From a virus: a stretch of DNA of 64,000 nt. Position numbers and translations under genes: made by a program. Positions 14,642 to 22,647 of the stretch are shown here, one piece after another (the first letter of the stretch is position 1; every line of letters begins with the position of its first letter). The stretch covers positions 1 to 64,000 of IMG/VR virus record IMGVR_UViG_3300046534_001250, one strand, 5' to 3'. The notes below the pieces were generated by a model. The model was not told the DNA's origin. It saw only the letters and a list, made by a program, of their open reading frames with translations, and searched no databases.

Positions 14642-14777
14642 GGGGTTTGAACCAGAATATATGGTTCTTACATACTTAGGAAACAACATGTGGGGCGCAG
14701 ATGGAATCACGTCTATAAAGCTTGGCTTAAATCACATCCGAGCAGTCATGCCGATTATTCGCCCAATGGTGAAATAA
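14559..14777 (+). CDS. small hypothetical protein (72 aa)
   Basis: ATG at 14559 has AGAGGA at good distance but overlaps the previous gene by 83 bases. The C-terminal part is hydrophobic with Met and Ile. Its stop overlaps the ATG of the diphosphohydrolase gene at 14777. No function is recognised. Confidence 0.5.
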   Translation: MELNQSWNLNPRALPPKKNQLHLVMMPEGFEPEYMVLTYLGNNMWGADGITSIKLGLNHIRAVMPIIRPMVK

Positions 14778-15823
14778 TGTCACGCATGCCAGTACCCGAT
14801 AGAATCCAATGCCCTCCCGTAGAGCAGCAAGAACTCTTCCCAGAGCAGGAGACCACACAGTGGGGAGATACCGTAGTTCCCGATCCTGTATCAGGCGCTA
14901 AGAAAGCGGATGCTTTAACAAATTGTGCTATTAAAAACGATGCTGGGAAACCTCGAATCGACCTTTTGCCAGTGCAACCACTATTAGACACAGCTAAAAT
15001 CTTTGCTTTTGGCGCTGCAAAGTATACAAAAACAGTTGACCTAGATAACAATTCTGCGCTTCAGTACCTGAAAGGAGAATTGTTAAAATGCGAAACTGTG
15101 ATGACTGTGCTAGCAAACACTATGCAAAAGGAAGATGTAGAAGGTGTTATGAAAAAAACCTTCGAGAATCTAATCCAGAATACGCTGAGCGCCAAAGGGA
15201 GAACTCTCGTCGATGGAGAGCAGATAATCCCGAACGTGTTGAGAAGGCGCGGCAAAAGCGTATGGCCTGCCCAAAACTCAGAAAGCGAGACGCTAACACT
15301 AAAGAGCGAATCAAACTGCGCCATCAAGGACTTACAAAAGAGTCAGCTAATTTGCTATTACAATTCCAATCAAATTGCTGCTCAATCTGCGAAAGAAATT
15401 TTGATGTCTGCACCAAGCACCTTGATCATTCACACGAGACAAAACTTGCAAGAGGCTATCTTTGTAGTCGGTGCAACAACGGATTGGGAATGTTTGGCGA
15501 CACTATTACTGGCCTTGAAAAAGCACTTCAATACCTCCTTGACCCACCAGCTAAGAACTTTATCAATAGGCAAAGGCGACCCAATTAGCTTGACAATTTC
15601 TGGAGAGCGTAATTGGGAGCAAGGTTTTCAATGGAGCAGAACGTACGCTGCGCTCCAACGCCACTTAATGGCGTGGTGGGCAGGAGAAAACACTGACGAC
15701 GAAAGCGGACAGAGTCACCTAGCACATGCTATGTGCAACTTAATGTTTTTGATGGAATTTGAAAACACACACGGAGAAAGAGATGATAGGCCAATTAGGA
15801 AGCCCGACACAACACGTAGATAG
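14777..15823 (+). CDS. dATP/dGTP diphosphohydrolase-like gene carrying a 192-codon in-frame insert
   Basis: The frame starts at ATG 14777. Residues about 50-83 contain DAGKPRIDLLP and FGAAKY. The matching second half resumes at residue 276 with RNWEQGFQWSR, HLMAWWAGE, and SHLAHAMCNLMFL. Together these form the phage dATP/dGTP diphosphohydrolase (DUF5664/MazZ-related) domain, which hydrolyses dATP or dGTP to the monophosphate. Between them is a stop-free stretch of about 576 bases (about 15026-15601) that is unrelated to the family and carries an HNH endonuclease in another frame. Without the insert the junction would read KY-GE-RNW, as in intact relatives. Whether the 348-residue form is made and active, or the insert is bypassed, is unknown. 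Confidence 0.8.
   Translation: MSRMPVPDRIQCPPVEQQELFPEQETTQWGDTVVPDPVSGAKKADALTNCAIKNDAGKPRIDLLPVQPLLDTAKIFAFGAAKYTKTVDLDNNSALQYLKGELLKCETVMTVLANTMQKEDVEGVMKKTFENLIQNTLSAKGRTLVDGEQIIPNVLRRRGKSVWPAQNSESETLTLKSESNCAIKDLQKSQLICYYNSNQIAAQSAKEILMSAPSTLIIHTRQNLQEAIFVVGATTDWECLATLLLALKKHFNTSLTHQLRTLSIGKGDPISLTISGERNWEQGFQWSRTYAALQRHLMAWWAGENTDDESGQSHLAHAMCNLMFLMEFENTHGERDDRPIRKPDTTRR
15088..15588 (+). CDS. HNH endonuclease (recombination endonuclease VII-like), inserted in the diphosphohydrolase gene
   Basis: A 166-residue protein with AAGGAG upstream. The N-terminus has a Cys-rich zinc element with CDDC and CRRCY, followed by a basic Arg/Glu helix region. The nuclease core has CSIC, LDHSHET, ARGYLCSRCNNGLG and a final helix, as in endonuclease VII-type HNH enzymes. 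Such proteins are common as phage homing endonucleases. It lies entirely inside the diphosphohydrolase reading frame but in a different frame. Only about 60 bases precede it and about 15 follow it inside the insert, too little for an intron core. Confidence 0.88.
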   Translation: MRNCDDCASKHYAKGRCRRCYEKNLRESNPEYAERQRENSRRWRADNPERVEKARQKRMACPKLRKRDANTKERIKLRHQGLTKESANLLLQFQSNCCSICERNFDVCTKHLDHSHETKLARGYLCSRCNNGLGMFGDTITGLEKALQYLLDPPAKNFINRQRRPN

Positions 15824-16067
15824 ATTTGGTAACCGAATCTACCTTGGTGACCTAGTGTTACAAACAGGTAAGTATAGTACTGGACTAGTACTTGTAATCG
15901 TGGGGGAAACCAAATGCAATGTCAGGGGAAAACAAACGCGTCGTCTTACAGATGCATTTTCAAGTGAAGGCGAAATCTTTCGTCCCAATAATCTAGTCAC
16001 ACTAGCGTCTATGAAGCAACTAGAAGCCAATAACTCTCAAGCTATTGCGGACTTTTTCACATGCTAG
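15783..16067 (+). CDS. tandem paralogue family, copy 1 (94 aa)
   Basis: ATG at 15783 has GGAGAAAGAG upstream and overlaps the end of the previous gene. The N-terminus reads LGSPTQHVDRFGNRIYLGDLV, shared with the next two proteins, followed by a beta-rich VLVIVGET region. The pattern suggests a small SH3-like or beta-barrel fold with a helical C-terminus. Function is unknown. Four related genes follow one another here. Confidence 0.7.
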   Translation: MIGQLGSPTQHVDRFGNRIYLGDLVLQTGKYSTGLVLVIVGETKCNVRGKQTRRLTDAFSSEGEIFRPNNLVTLASMKQLEANNSQAIADFFTC

Positions 16068-16324
16068 GTAGCCCGACTAACCACGTAGATACAAACGGAA
16101 GACCAATTAATATTGGAGACGTTGTTGTATCTACTGCCAATAACACGCCAGAGATATGGATGGAGGTAGTGATAGGCGCAACCGCTAAGCAACTGAAGGT
16201 TACAAGCCTGAAGCACGTAGGCGACAACTACTCCTTCACTAGGCCTTCGTCATGTGTATCTCTTGAATCCCTAATCAAATACTCACATGATAATTTACAA
16301 GGAGTTTTGGACCATGGTAGGTAG
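16061..16324 (+). CDS. tandem paralogue family, copy 2 (87 aa)
   Basis: It starts inside the stop region of copy 1. It shares GSPTNHVD, GRPINIGDVVV and the VVIGAT strand with its neighbours. The C-terminal helix differs between copies, so they may recognise different partners. Confidence 0.7.
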   Translation: MLGSPTNHVDTNGRPINIGDVVVSTANNTPEIWMEVVIGATAKQLKVTSLKHVGDNYSFTRPSSCVSLESLIKYSHDNLQGVLDHGR

Positions 16325-16574
16325 CCCGACCAATCAATTAGATTCTCGCGGCAATACAATCTGTATAGGAGATGTACTAGTTTATGGGTACAACTACGGA
16401 TTGATTCTGTACGTAGCGATTGGAGAGACACCAAAAATGATACGGGTAACCCGTCTAGTGAACACTCAACATTGGCCTAATGAAATAATCTCAGGCCACA
16501 AGACCCTTACCGTAGGTAGCATCCTAGATGCTCAAGCCACACTCTTGTCCGCAGCGCTAAAGGCTATTCAATGA
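16314..16574 (+). CDS. tandem paralogue family, copy 3 (86 aa)
   Basis: ATG at 16314, with AAGGAG at good distance, gives MVGSPTNQLD and aligns with the other copies; the upstream ATG at 16287 does not. It shares GNTICIGDVLV and YVAIGET with copies 1 and 2. Confidence 0.7.
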   Translation: MVGSPTNQLDSRGNTICIGDVLVYGYNYGLILYVAIGETPKMIRVTRLVNTQHWPNEIISGHKTLTVGSILDAQATLLSAALKAIQ

Positions 16575-16837
16575 TTGGTGACATCATTTGCTTTAAAGAC
16601 AAAATGGGCAACGACGTACGGATAGGAGACTTAGCTTTCGGATCCTATGGTGGACTCTACGTTTTCGTAGTTATTGGCGCGAGCAAAAAGCGAATTCGCG
16701 GAAGAATCTTAAACCACCCCGCAGGTACAATAAGCCGCTACACTCAAACGTTTCCCCCAGAAGATGTGGTAGTTTCTAACACCCTTATTGATTTATCAAT
16801 CAAATTACAACAAGACATTTTAGACATGGAATTTTAA
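16571..16837 (+). CDS. tandem paralogue family, copy 4, divergent (88 aa)
   Basis: It keeps MGNDVRIGDLAF and VVIGASKK but has lost the GSPT start, reading MIGDIICFKD instead. The overlap with copy 3 is four bases. It is the most divergent member of the array. Confidence 0.65.
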   Translation: MIGDIICFKDKMGNDVRIGDLAFGSYGGLYVFVVIGASKKRIRGRILNHPAGTISRYTQTFPPEDVVVSNTLIDLSIKLQQDILDMEF

Positions 16838-16838
16838 T

Positions 16839-17129
16839 ATGAAATGGAACAGTACACAAGAAGCACTAAACTTTCTCCTCACTAGCGCTCCGCTAGACAG
16901 AAAGAATTATGCGACTGCAGCATATAATACAATTGTTACAGCACTTAACAAGGCTGGAGAAGTAGATACCGAAGAAGTAGACCGTCTTAAGACCCTTGTA
17001 GACAATCGCAATACTGAGATTGCAAATTTAACCCTGCAAGTTTCCGATCTAGAAGGTCAACTGGCTACTGCTAGCAAGCCCAAGACCAGAACAAAGCGTT
17101 CAAAGAAGACTGATGAACCAGCCAGTTGA
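16839..17129 (+). CDS. hypothetical coiled-coil protein (96 aa)
   Basis: Residues 40-75 have heptad-like spacing and the C-terminus is Lys/Arg rich (KTRTKRSKK). It could bind nucleic acid, but no family is recognised. It overlaps the HD-domain gene by 17 bases. Confidence 0.65.
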   Translation: MKWNSTQEALNFLLTSAPLDRKNYATAAYNTIVTALNKAGEVDTEEVDRLKTLVDNRNTEIANLTLQVSDLEGQLATASKPKTRTKRSKKTDEPAS

Positions 17130-17742
17130 TATGGTGACGGGCCAAGGTCATGCGATTTACTTCTCTAATCCAGAGAGGACTACAATCGACCTACTTGATC
17201 TTCGCCGAAGCACCATGAATATCTGCAGATACAATGGGCACCTGAACTGGAAGCTCGTACAGCACTTGTGGTTATGTGTACAGTTGGCTAAGGCTAATTA
17301 TACACTCAACCCCTTAGCTTCACTATATGCTGGTGCTCACGACCTGCATGAAGTGTATGTTGCAGATATTGTTTCAGGAATGAAACCACACCTGACAAAC
17401 TACAGACGTATTGAATATAGCTGGGAAGTTTATGTTCATGAGTCACTAGGCTTGCCCTGGAGCCTACGCCCGCATGAAGAAGTCAAGTACGTTGACATGC
17501 GCGCCCTAGTATTAGAAATGAATGTACTCAGACATCCATCTGCTAAAGAAGTAGCCTCTCAACTAGGAGGGGAACCTTCTGGCGAAGAGCTACAAATCAT
17601 GATGGACGTACGTGCATTAAGCGTTTCAGACTGTTGGGATTTGCTTTGGGCGGAAATTTGCCAGGGAATCCAATATATTAAAGAGGTACGAAATGGCAAA
17701 GGCAAAAGCAACAGTCAAGAAAGAGAAAGTCGAAGTAGCTAA
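17113..17742 (+). CDS. HD-domain phosphohydrolase (YfbR/DatZ-like)
   Basis: A 209-residue protein. The N-terminus has a LRRSTMNICRYNGHLN segment, then His51 (QH) and the HD pair His76-Asp77 in GAHDLHEVYVADI, with a later Asp in VKYVDMRAL. This order of metal ligands fits the YfbR-like HD family, whose members act on dNTPs or dNMPs; DatZ of 2-aminoadenine phages belongs to the same superfamily. The substrate cannot be told from sequence. With the dATP/dGTP diphosphohydrolase nearby it suggests purine deoxynucleotide control. It overlaps the recombinase gene. Confidence 0.7.
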   Translation: MNQPVDMVTGQGHAIYFSNPERTTIDLLDLRRSTMNICRYNGHLNWKLVQHLWLCVQLAKANYTLNPLASLYAGAHDLHEVYVADIVSGMKPHLTNYRRIEYSWEVYVHESLGLPWSLRPHEEVKYVDMRALVLEMNVLRHPSAKEVASQLGGEPSGEELQIMMDVRALSVSDCWDLLWAEICQGIQYIKEVRNGKGKSNSQERESRSS

Positions 17743-18892
17743 CAAAACGGGAATCCGTGAGTTAGACGCAATGCTTGCAGCAGTTTCTAAGAAGTTCGGA
17801 AAAGACCTAGGTGGAGAAAACTACGGAGACGTAGAAATCTTTACTACCGGCTCATTGAACTTTGACATTGCGTTAAAGCGTGGTGGTATTCCCACCAATA
17901 CAGTTATTGAAATCTATGGCCCCAACAGTAGTTTTAAAACTACGTTTGCTGTCATAGCCTTAGCGGCACGACAGAAGTGGCGCAAGGAACAAGGTATCAC
18001 TGATCAGCGAGACCTGATCATTGACCTTGAATACAGTATGGAAGAGAGCTATCTAGTCAGTTATGGCGTAGATATGGACATGGTTATTTGGGTTCGCCCA
18101 GATACTATTGAAGAAGCTCTTCAGATGTGTATCGATATTCCAAAGAGCGGCAAGATTGATTACGTAATCTTTGATAGTGTTGATGCTGGTCAGAATGAAC
18201 GTCAGCAGCGTCGCCAAGTTGGAGAAGCAGATGTGGGAGGTTCGTCGAAAGACATGAACTTCGCTCTCCGTACGCTATCTAAGCTGTGTCATGAATATAA
18301 AACTACATATTGGTTCATTAATCAAATCAAGATGAACCCAGGTGTAATGTTCGGAAGCCCAGAGACAACTCCTGGCGGACTAGCTCTTGGATTCTATGCT
18401 TCGTTGCGTTTAAAGATGTTAACTCGGGCAAAGGTCCCAGACCTTCCAGGTGCATCTATGATTAGGTGCAAGGTTGGTAAGACAAAACTCAGTGGCGATG
18501 TAGAAGACTTAGTCACTGCCGCAATCATCTGGGGGCAGGGCTACGATGAGACTTACGAGCTAAACGCGCTAGCAACAAAGTATGGTATACTACGTCATAG
18601 TGCAGGGCAAACCAAAGTAGCATGGACTAAAGAACATGAACTTGAACCTATCGATTCGGAAGTTGAACCAGGCAAACAAGCAGGTATCGATTACATTCGG
18701 ACTAATGATGGTCCGCGTTTTAGATTGCGACATGCTGTATTGCGGGCCACCGAAACTGGTGGAGCAATGTCTGATGAAGCTGCCCTAGCATTTATCAAGG
18801 AGAAATATGGAGATGGAAGAGAAGACTCACCGACTGATGGAGTCAGTGAGGAAGATACAGAATCAACAGATGACGCAGAAGATTCTGAATGA
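17693..18892 (+). CDS. RecA/UvsX-type recombinase
   Basis: A 399-residue strand-exchange ATPase. Walker A is GPNSSFKTT (residues 76-84), with Phe in place of the usual Gly, as in T4 UvsX. A YVIFDSVDA Walker B, a PETTPGGLALGFYASLRL segment and a QIKMNPG motif are also present. The C-terminal 30 residues are very acidic, a feature of many RecA proteins that limits DNA binding. AAAGAGG lies upstream of the start, within the HD gene. It would form filaments on ssDNA and drive recombination-dependent replication and repair. Confidence 0.92.
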   Translation: MAKAKATVKKEKVEVANKTGIRELDAMLAAVSKKFGKDLGGENYGDVEIFTTGSLNFDIALKRGGIPTNTVIEIYGPNSSFKTTFAVIALAARQKWRKEQGITDQRDLIIDLEYSMEESYLVSYGVDMDMVIWVRPDTIEEALQMCIDIPKSGKIDYVIFDSVDAGQNERQQRRQVGEADVGGSSKDMNFALRTLSKLCHEYKTTYWFINQIKMNPGVMFGSPETTPGGLALGFYASLRLKMLTRAKVPDLPGASMIRCKVGKTKLSGDVEDLVTAAIIWGQGYDETYELNALATKYGILRHSAGQTKVAWTKEHELEPIDSEVEPGKQAGIDYIRTNDGPRFRLRHAVLRATETGGAMSDEAALAFIKEKYGDGREDSPTDGVSEEDTESTDDAEDSE

Positions 18893-18980
18893 GATTAGAA
18901 CCCGTACTACGGTATCGGTATTACAGTTAGAAAACCTAACTAAAACTATTTACGACATAATAGAAGAAGGAACATCATAA
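18807..18980 (+). CDS. small coiled-coil protein overlapping the recA end (57 aa)
   Basis: ATG at 18807 is preceded by AAGGAG at optimal spacing, inside the acidic tail of the recombinase gene but in another frame. The product is helical (MEMEEKTHRLMESVRKIQN start) and runs to a TAA that overlaps the next ATG by one base. The 86-base overlap, clear ribosome site and coupling to rIIA make it a likely real gene. It fills the otherwise unexplained gap between recA and rIIA. Function unknown. Confidence 0.6.
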   Translation: MEMEEKTHRLMESVRKIQNQQMTQKILNEIRTRTTVSVLQLENLTKTIYDIIEEGTS

Positions 18981-21196
18981 TGAAATTGCAAGGATCAGAA
19001 ATCAAAGTAGAACGACAAGGAGACATGAAGGAAACTTCATTTGGCATTAGCCAGGGAGATGAATCCCACATCCTAGTCATCCTTAGAGATAAGCTCTACT
19101 CAGACAAAGCACGAGCAGTATTACGAGAGTACGGAACCAATGCTCTCGATGCACATATGGAGTCAGGCAAAGGCAAGACTCCGATCAATGTGCGGTTACC
19201 TACTAGGTTTAATCCGTTTCTAACTATCCGGGATTTTGGTCCCGGACTAAGTTCGGAAGATGCAAACACAATCTATACTCAGTATGGCCGAAGCACAAAG
19301 CGTTCAAGCAACAGTGCTATTGGTCAGCTGGGACTTGGATGCAAAAGTGCTTTCGCGTATACTCAGCAGTTTACTATCACTAGTTGGCATGACAGCAAGA
19401 AGACAATCTACAATGCCTACATCGATGAGACCAATAAGGGCAAGCTCGCTAACATGGGTAGCCTAGATTGTAATGCAGGCGAGACTGGTGTTGAAATCAA
19501 AATTCCAGTCAAAAGCCAAGACATTGAAGAGTTCACTACCAAGGCTAAGTCTGTCTATTACTATTTCGAACCTAGGCCTGACATTAATACCACTATCACA
19601 GCCCCTGCCTACGCAATCTCTGGCGGATGGTGGCGGCTACGGAACGAATATAGCGTAGGACCCATGGCTGTTATGGGATCAATCGGATACCCCCTCAAAG
19701 TAGAAAGTATGGGGAACGTTCCTCAAGAACTTAAGGATTTTCTTCAGACAGGTATTGAAATTAGATTTAAGATCGGCGAGTTGGCAATTAGTGCCAACCG
19801 TGAAGACCTGGAGTACACGGATCATACGCGAACCAATATACTTAAACGTCTTCATCAAGCTTTTAGCGAACTGAAGACAGAGATCACAACTAAGTTTAAA
19901 GACTGTACTACACCTTGGGAAGCCCGCAAACTTTACGCACAGCTGACCGCTAGAAAGCATAGGTCACATATCTATGGTACGACTCGTAGTCGAGATATCC
20001 TTGGCGAGTTAACCAGCAAGTTCGCAACCTGGACTGATGGAACTCGTGTCGTAGACTTAAAGCCAATTACAATTTCAACTAAAAGAACTACATGGTCTAG
20101 CAAAAACGCAATTGTACCTCCAGCAAACTTCACTGCTAACTATTTACCAGCTGGATCTGACAGAGTCCACACAAGTTCATATGGTTCATCTATTAAAGTT
20201 GGCAATCAATTTACCCTACTAGTTAATGATGTAACTACTTTTAACGTAAAGCGCCGTAAAGTCTTGATTGATACGCTACAGAATGACGCTGAACTGTTAA
20301 TTCTAAAGTACGATGGTTCCGGAGATTTAAACACAGAGCTAAAGGCTTGGACTGAAAAGCTTGGAATTGATGGCGTCACGATCTATAAGTTAAGTGATTA
20401 CGATTACAATATGGTTAAGGGTGGAACAAACACTTCTAATATTAAAGAGAAGCACTTTGAATTAGTTACTGGTTGGCACCCAACAAGAAGCCCAAAGAGT
20501 AAAAACTGGAAGACTGCTTCACTGGATATCCAAGCTGGAGAAGGGGTATACATGCCACTCTATAGATACCAACCTGATGTACTCGACTGGACTATGGAAA
20601 CATTCCAAAAGCAGTTGACTCAGCTGAAAACGCTGGACAGTACAATTGTTCTTCCAACATTCTATGGAGTCAAACGAGACTCTGTAGCAAAGCTAGGAGC
20701 TAAGTGGATTTGTATTGATGCCTGGCTTACAAAAGAGATTTTAAAAGCCGCTAAGGCATCTCCACTGCTCAAGCAAGTGCCATCTTGGCAGTCCTGGTCG
20801 CAACATACAAGCGCTGGCTGGTTCTATCGAAGCTGGAATAAACAGGCAATAGAAAGATCTACAGAGACTTTTAAGTTACTAATAGGATTGCTTGGTGAAA
20901 AGCACGAAATCTGTCAGTTCTATACCGCCTTACAGTCTGAGACACTTAAATTCTCAGCATTGAATAACAAAATGACAAATGCTTATTCCTTGTTTACAAA
21001 CACTATTAGCAACATGCCTGCAGTCCAGGCAGCTATGAAACCTCGACATGATTTCAAAGTCATGGTAGGGGACATCCATATTAAGTATCCACTATTACGT
21101 TCGTTGCCTATGGTGACAACATCAGAAGATCAAATCAAAGAATTAGTACGCTATGTTAAACTAATTGACCAAGAGAGTAAAAATAATGACAACTAA
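18980..21196 (+). CDS. rIIA: rIIA-like GHKL ATPase
   Basis: A 738-residue protein whose N-terminal 190 residues carry the GHKL ATP-binding elements: EYGTNALDAH near residue 50, IRDFGPGLS, and IGQLGLGCKSAFAY. This matches phage rIIA-like proteins. In T4, rIIA and rIIB are membrane-associated proteins needed for growth on lambda lysogens and affect lysis timing. The C-terminal 500 residues have no clear domain. The rIIB-like gene follows at once, which supports the name. Confidence 0.82.
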   Translation: MKLQGSEIKVERQGDMKETSFGISQGDESHILVILRDKLYSDKARAVLREYGTNALDAHMESGKGKTPINVRLPTRFNPFLTIRDFGPGLSSEDANTIYTQYGRSTKRSSNSAIGQLGLGCKSAFAYTQQFTITSWHDSKKTIYNAYIDETNKGKLANMGSLDCNAGETGVEIKIPVKSQDIEEFTTKAKSVYYYFEPRPDINTTITAPAYAISGGWWRLRNEYSVGPMAVMGSIGYPLKVESMGNVPQELKDFLQTGIEIRFKIGELAISANREDLEYTDHTRTNILKRLHQAFSELKTEITTKFKDCTTPWEARKLYAQLTARKHRSHIYGTTRSRDILGELTSKFATWTDGTRVVDLKPITISTKRTTWSSKNAIVPPANFTANYLPAGSDRVHTSSYGSSIKVGNQFTLLVNDVTTFNVKRRKVLIDTLQNDAELLILKYDGSGDLNTELKAWTEKLGIDGVTIYKLSDYDYNMVKGGTNTSNIKEKHFELVTGWHPTRSPKSKNWKTASLDIQAGEGVYMPLYRYQPDVLDWTMETFQKQLTQLKTLDSTIVLPTFYGVKRDSVAKLGAKWICIDAWLTKEILKAAKASPLLKQVPSWQSWSQHTSAGWFYRSWNKQAIERSTETFKLLIGLLGEKHEICQFYTALQSETLKFSALNNKMTNAYSLFTNTISNMPAVQAAMKPRHDFKVMVGDIHIKYPLLRSLPMVTTSEDQIKELVRYVKLIDQESKNNDN

Positions 21197-22076
21197 ACCA
21201 CCAGTAATTCGCACTGAAGATCAAATCACTATCATCCTTAGTGGTCGCCCACGCATTGCAGATAGATCACATGGTAACTTTGAGCTTATTGTCGCCGCCC
21301 TAAATGAGGGGCGGTACAACGACCTTGAAAACCTATTTGACATCAAGTCTGCTATTGAGGCATGGTCTGAGGGTAAGTACACTGTCACTGAAGACAGTGT
21401 TACGTACGACGACGAACGCCTACCTAACTCGTTGGAACGTCGGATTCTCGCCTTCTTCGCAGCAGGTGAAGACTTTGCCCCGCTATTGGCTTTCCATAAG
21501 CGACTACAGGCTAATCCAAGTCGTAGTTCAGTACAGGAACTGTATACTTTCCTTGAGCACAAGAGTATCCCTATCGATGAGAACGGATACTTTTATGCAT
21601 ACAAGGCTATCACTCAGGAGTGGACAGACATCTATACCGGTAAGGTAGACAATAGCATTGGAGCCACTCCAAGTATGACTCGTAACCACGTAGACGATAA
21701 CCGAAACAACCATTGTTCACACGGTTACCATGTAGGAAGCCTGCACTATGTAAAGTGGTATGGCAACTCCGATAGTCGCTATGTAATCTGTCGTGTTGAT
21801 CCGGCCGAAGTCGTAAGCGTACCGCTAGATCATGACTGCCAGAAGGTTCGTGTCACAGGATACGAAGTTGTAAGTGAATTCACTGGCGCGCTGCCAGAGA
21901 CTCGCTGGTCTCCTGAAGATGAAAGTAAAGCTGACGACGAAACTGAAATCACTTTCGATGACGTCGACGACGACTACGATGAATGGCGCGAAGACTTAGA
22001 AGCTGAGAAAGAAGAACTTGAATGTGAAATGGCATCGCTGCAGGATCGCCTTCAGGACATCGACGACCAGCTCTAA
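21186..22076 (+). CDS. rIIB: rIIB-like protein
   Basis: A 296-residue protein. The central part reads GYFYAYKAI, TDIYTGKVDNSIG, MTRNHVDDNRNNHCSHGYHV, then VSVPLDHDCQKVRV and a YEVV strand. This is the conserved rIIB pattern of T4-like and other phages. The last 60 residues are strongly acidic and probably coiled coil. ATG at 21186 overlaps the rIIA end by 11 bases. A terminator follows. Confidence 0.88.
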   Translation: MTTKPPVIRTEDQITIILSGRPRIADRSHGNFELIVAALNEGRYNDLENLFDIKSAIEAWSEGKYTVTEDSVTYDDERLPNSLERRILAFFAAGEDFAPLLAFHKRLQANPSRSSVQELYTFLEHKSIPIDENGYFYAYKAITQEWTDIYTGKVDNSIGATPSMTRNHVDDNRNNHCSHGYHVGSLHYVKWYGNSDSRYVICRVDPAEVVSVPLDHDCQKVRVTGYEVVSEFTGALPETRWSPEDESKADDETEITFDDVDDDYDEWREDLEAEKEELECEMASLQDRLQDIDDQL

Positions 22077-22097
22077 TCTTAGATTAGACTTAATTTA

Positions 22098-22127
22098 GAG
22101 GCACCTCATGGGGTGCCTCTTACTTTT
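22098..22127 (+). terminator. rho-independent terminator after rIIB
   Basis: GAGGCACC and GGTGCCTC pair around a short loop and are followed by TTACTTTT. Confidence 0.9.
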
Positions 22128-22136
22128 GGAGAATGA

Positions 22137-22364
22137 ATGTTAGTAGAAGCTAAGCTGCCCAGGAGCGTGCAACAAGATATCTTAGATGCCTTCCAGCGCT
22201 TTTTTGGAGGGCCAACAGATTACATGGCTTTGATAGAAATCAAACTGGTAATCATAGAAGTACTTGTAGATGCTGCTATTGAAGCAGAAATAGACTTCAT
22301 ACCCGTAGTTGAGGTCACGGCTGAAGGCGACCGTGTAACAGTTAAGATACTAAAAGAAGAGTAG
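22137..22364 (+). CDS. hypothetical acidic protein (75 aa)
   Basis: The ATG has GGAG upstream. The product is rich in Val, Ile and Glu with alternating strands. No family is recognised. Confidence 0.65.
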   Translation: MLVEAKLPRSVQQDILDAFQRFFGGPTDYMALIEIKLVIIEVLVDAAIEAEIDFIPVVEVTAEGDRVTVKILKEE

Positions 22365-22386
22365 ATTTTTAACTAAAAGATATGAT

Positions 22387-22626
22387 GTGATACTCCTAAG
22401 TATAAAGAGGAGCTACCATGCAGACAGAACGTATACGAACCACCTTTACAAAGGCAGGACTTCTTGGGCAGAGCAAGAAATCCTAGGCGTTCCTCATGGC
22501 TTCCATATCGTACGGGCCCGCGCTCTAATAACTAGTGGCACGGGAACTACGTTAGCCCTGTCAGTAAGGGAATCAAGTGTCCCTACTGAGGATACAGATA
22601 TAGTTCTGCAATATGGACTGACTTAA
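22387..22626 (+). CDS. small protein with uncertain start, possible frameshift
   Basis: The convincing protein sequence is the last 50 residues, with GFHIVRARALITSGTGTTL and an acidic end, which resembles short phage virion appendage domains. The only start in this frame is a GTG without a ribosome site. An ATG at 22418 with a strong GAGGAG site opens a 22-codon frame (MQTERIRTTFTKAG) that would join this frame by a -1 shift near the Leu-Leu-Gly codons. Either a frameshift, a mutation or GTG initiation explains it. A terminator follows at 22648. Confidence 0.5.
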   Translation: MILLSIKRSYHADRTYTNHLYKGRTSWAEQEILGVPHGFHIVRARALITSGTGTTLALSVRESSVPTEDTDIVLQYGLT

Positions 22627-22647
22627 ACACGACAAATAACCGCACAA

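Noticed and set aside
14777-15823. A group I intron or intein in the diphosphohydrolase gene
   Set aside because: Fewer than 100 insert bases lie outside the HNH gene, no P/Q/R/S elements are present, and no intein end motifs occur at the junctions.
17918-17944. Walker A of the recombinase with Phe instead of Gly looked like a damaged ATP site
   Set aside because: T4 UvsX has the same Ser-Phe-Lys arrangement, so it is normal for phage recombinases.
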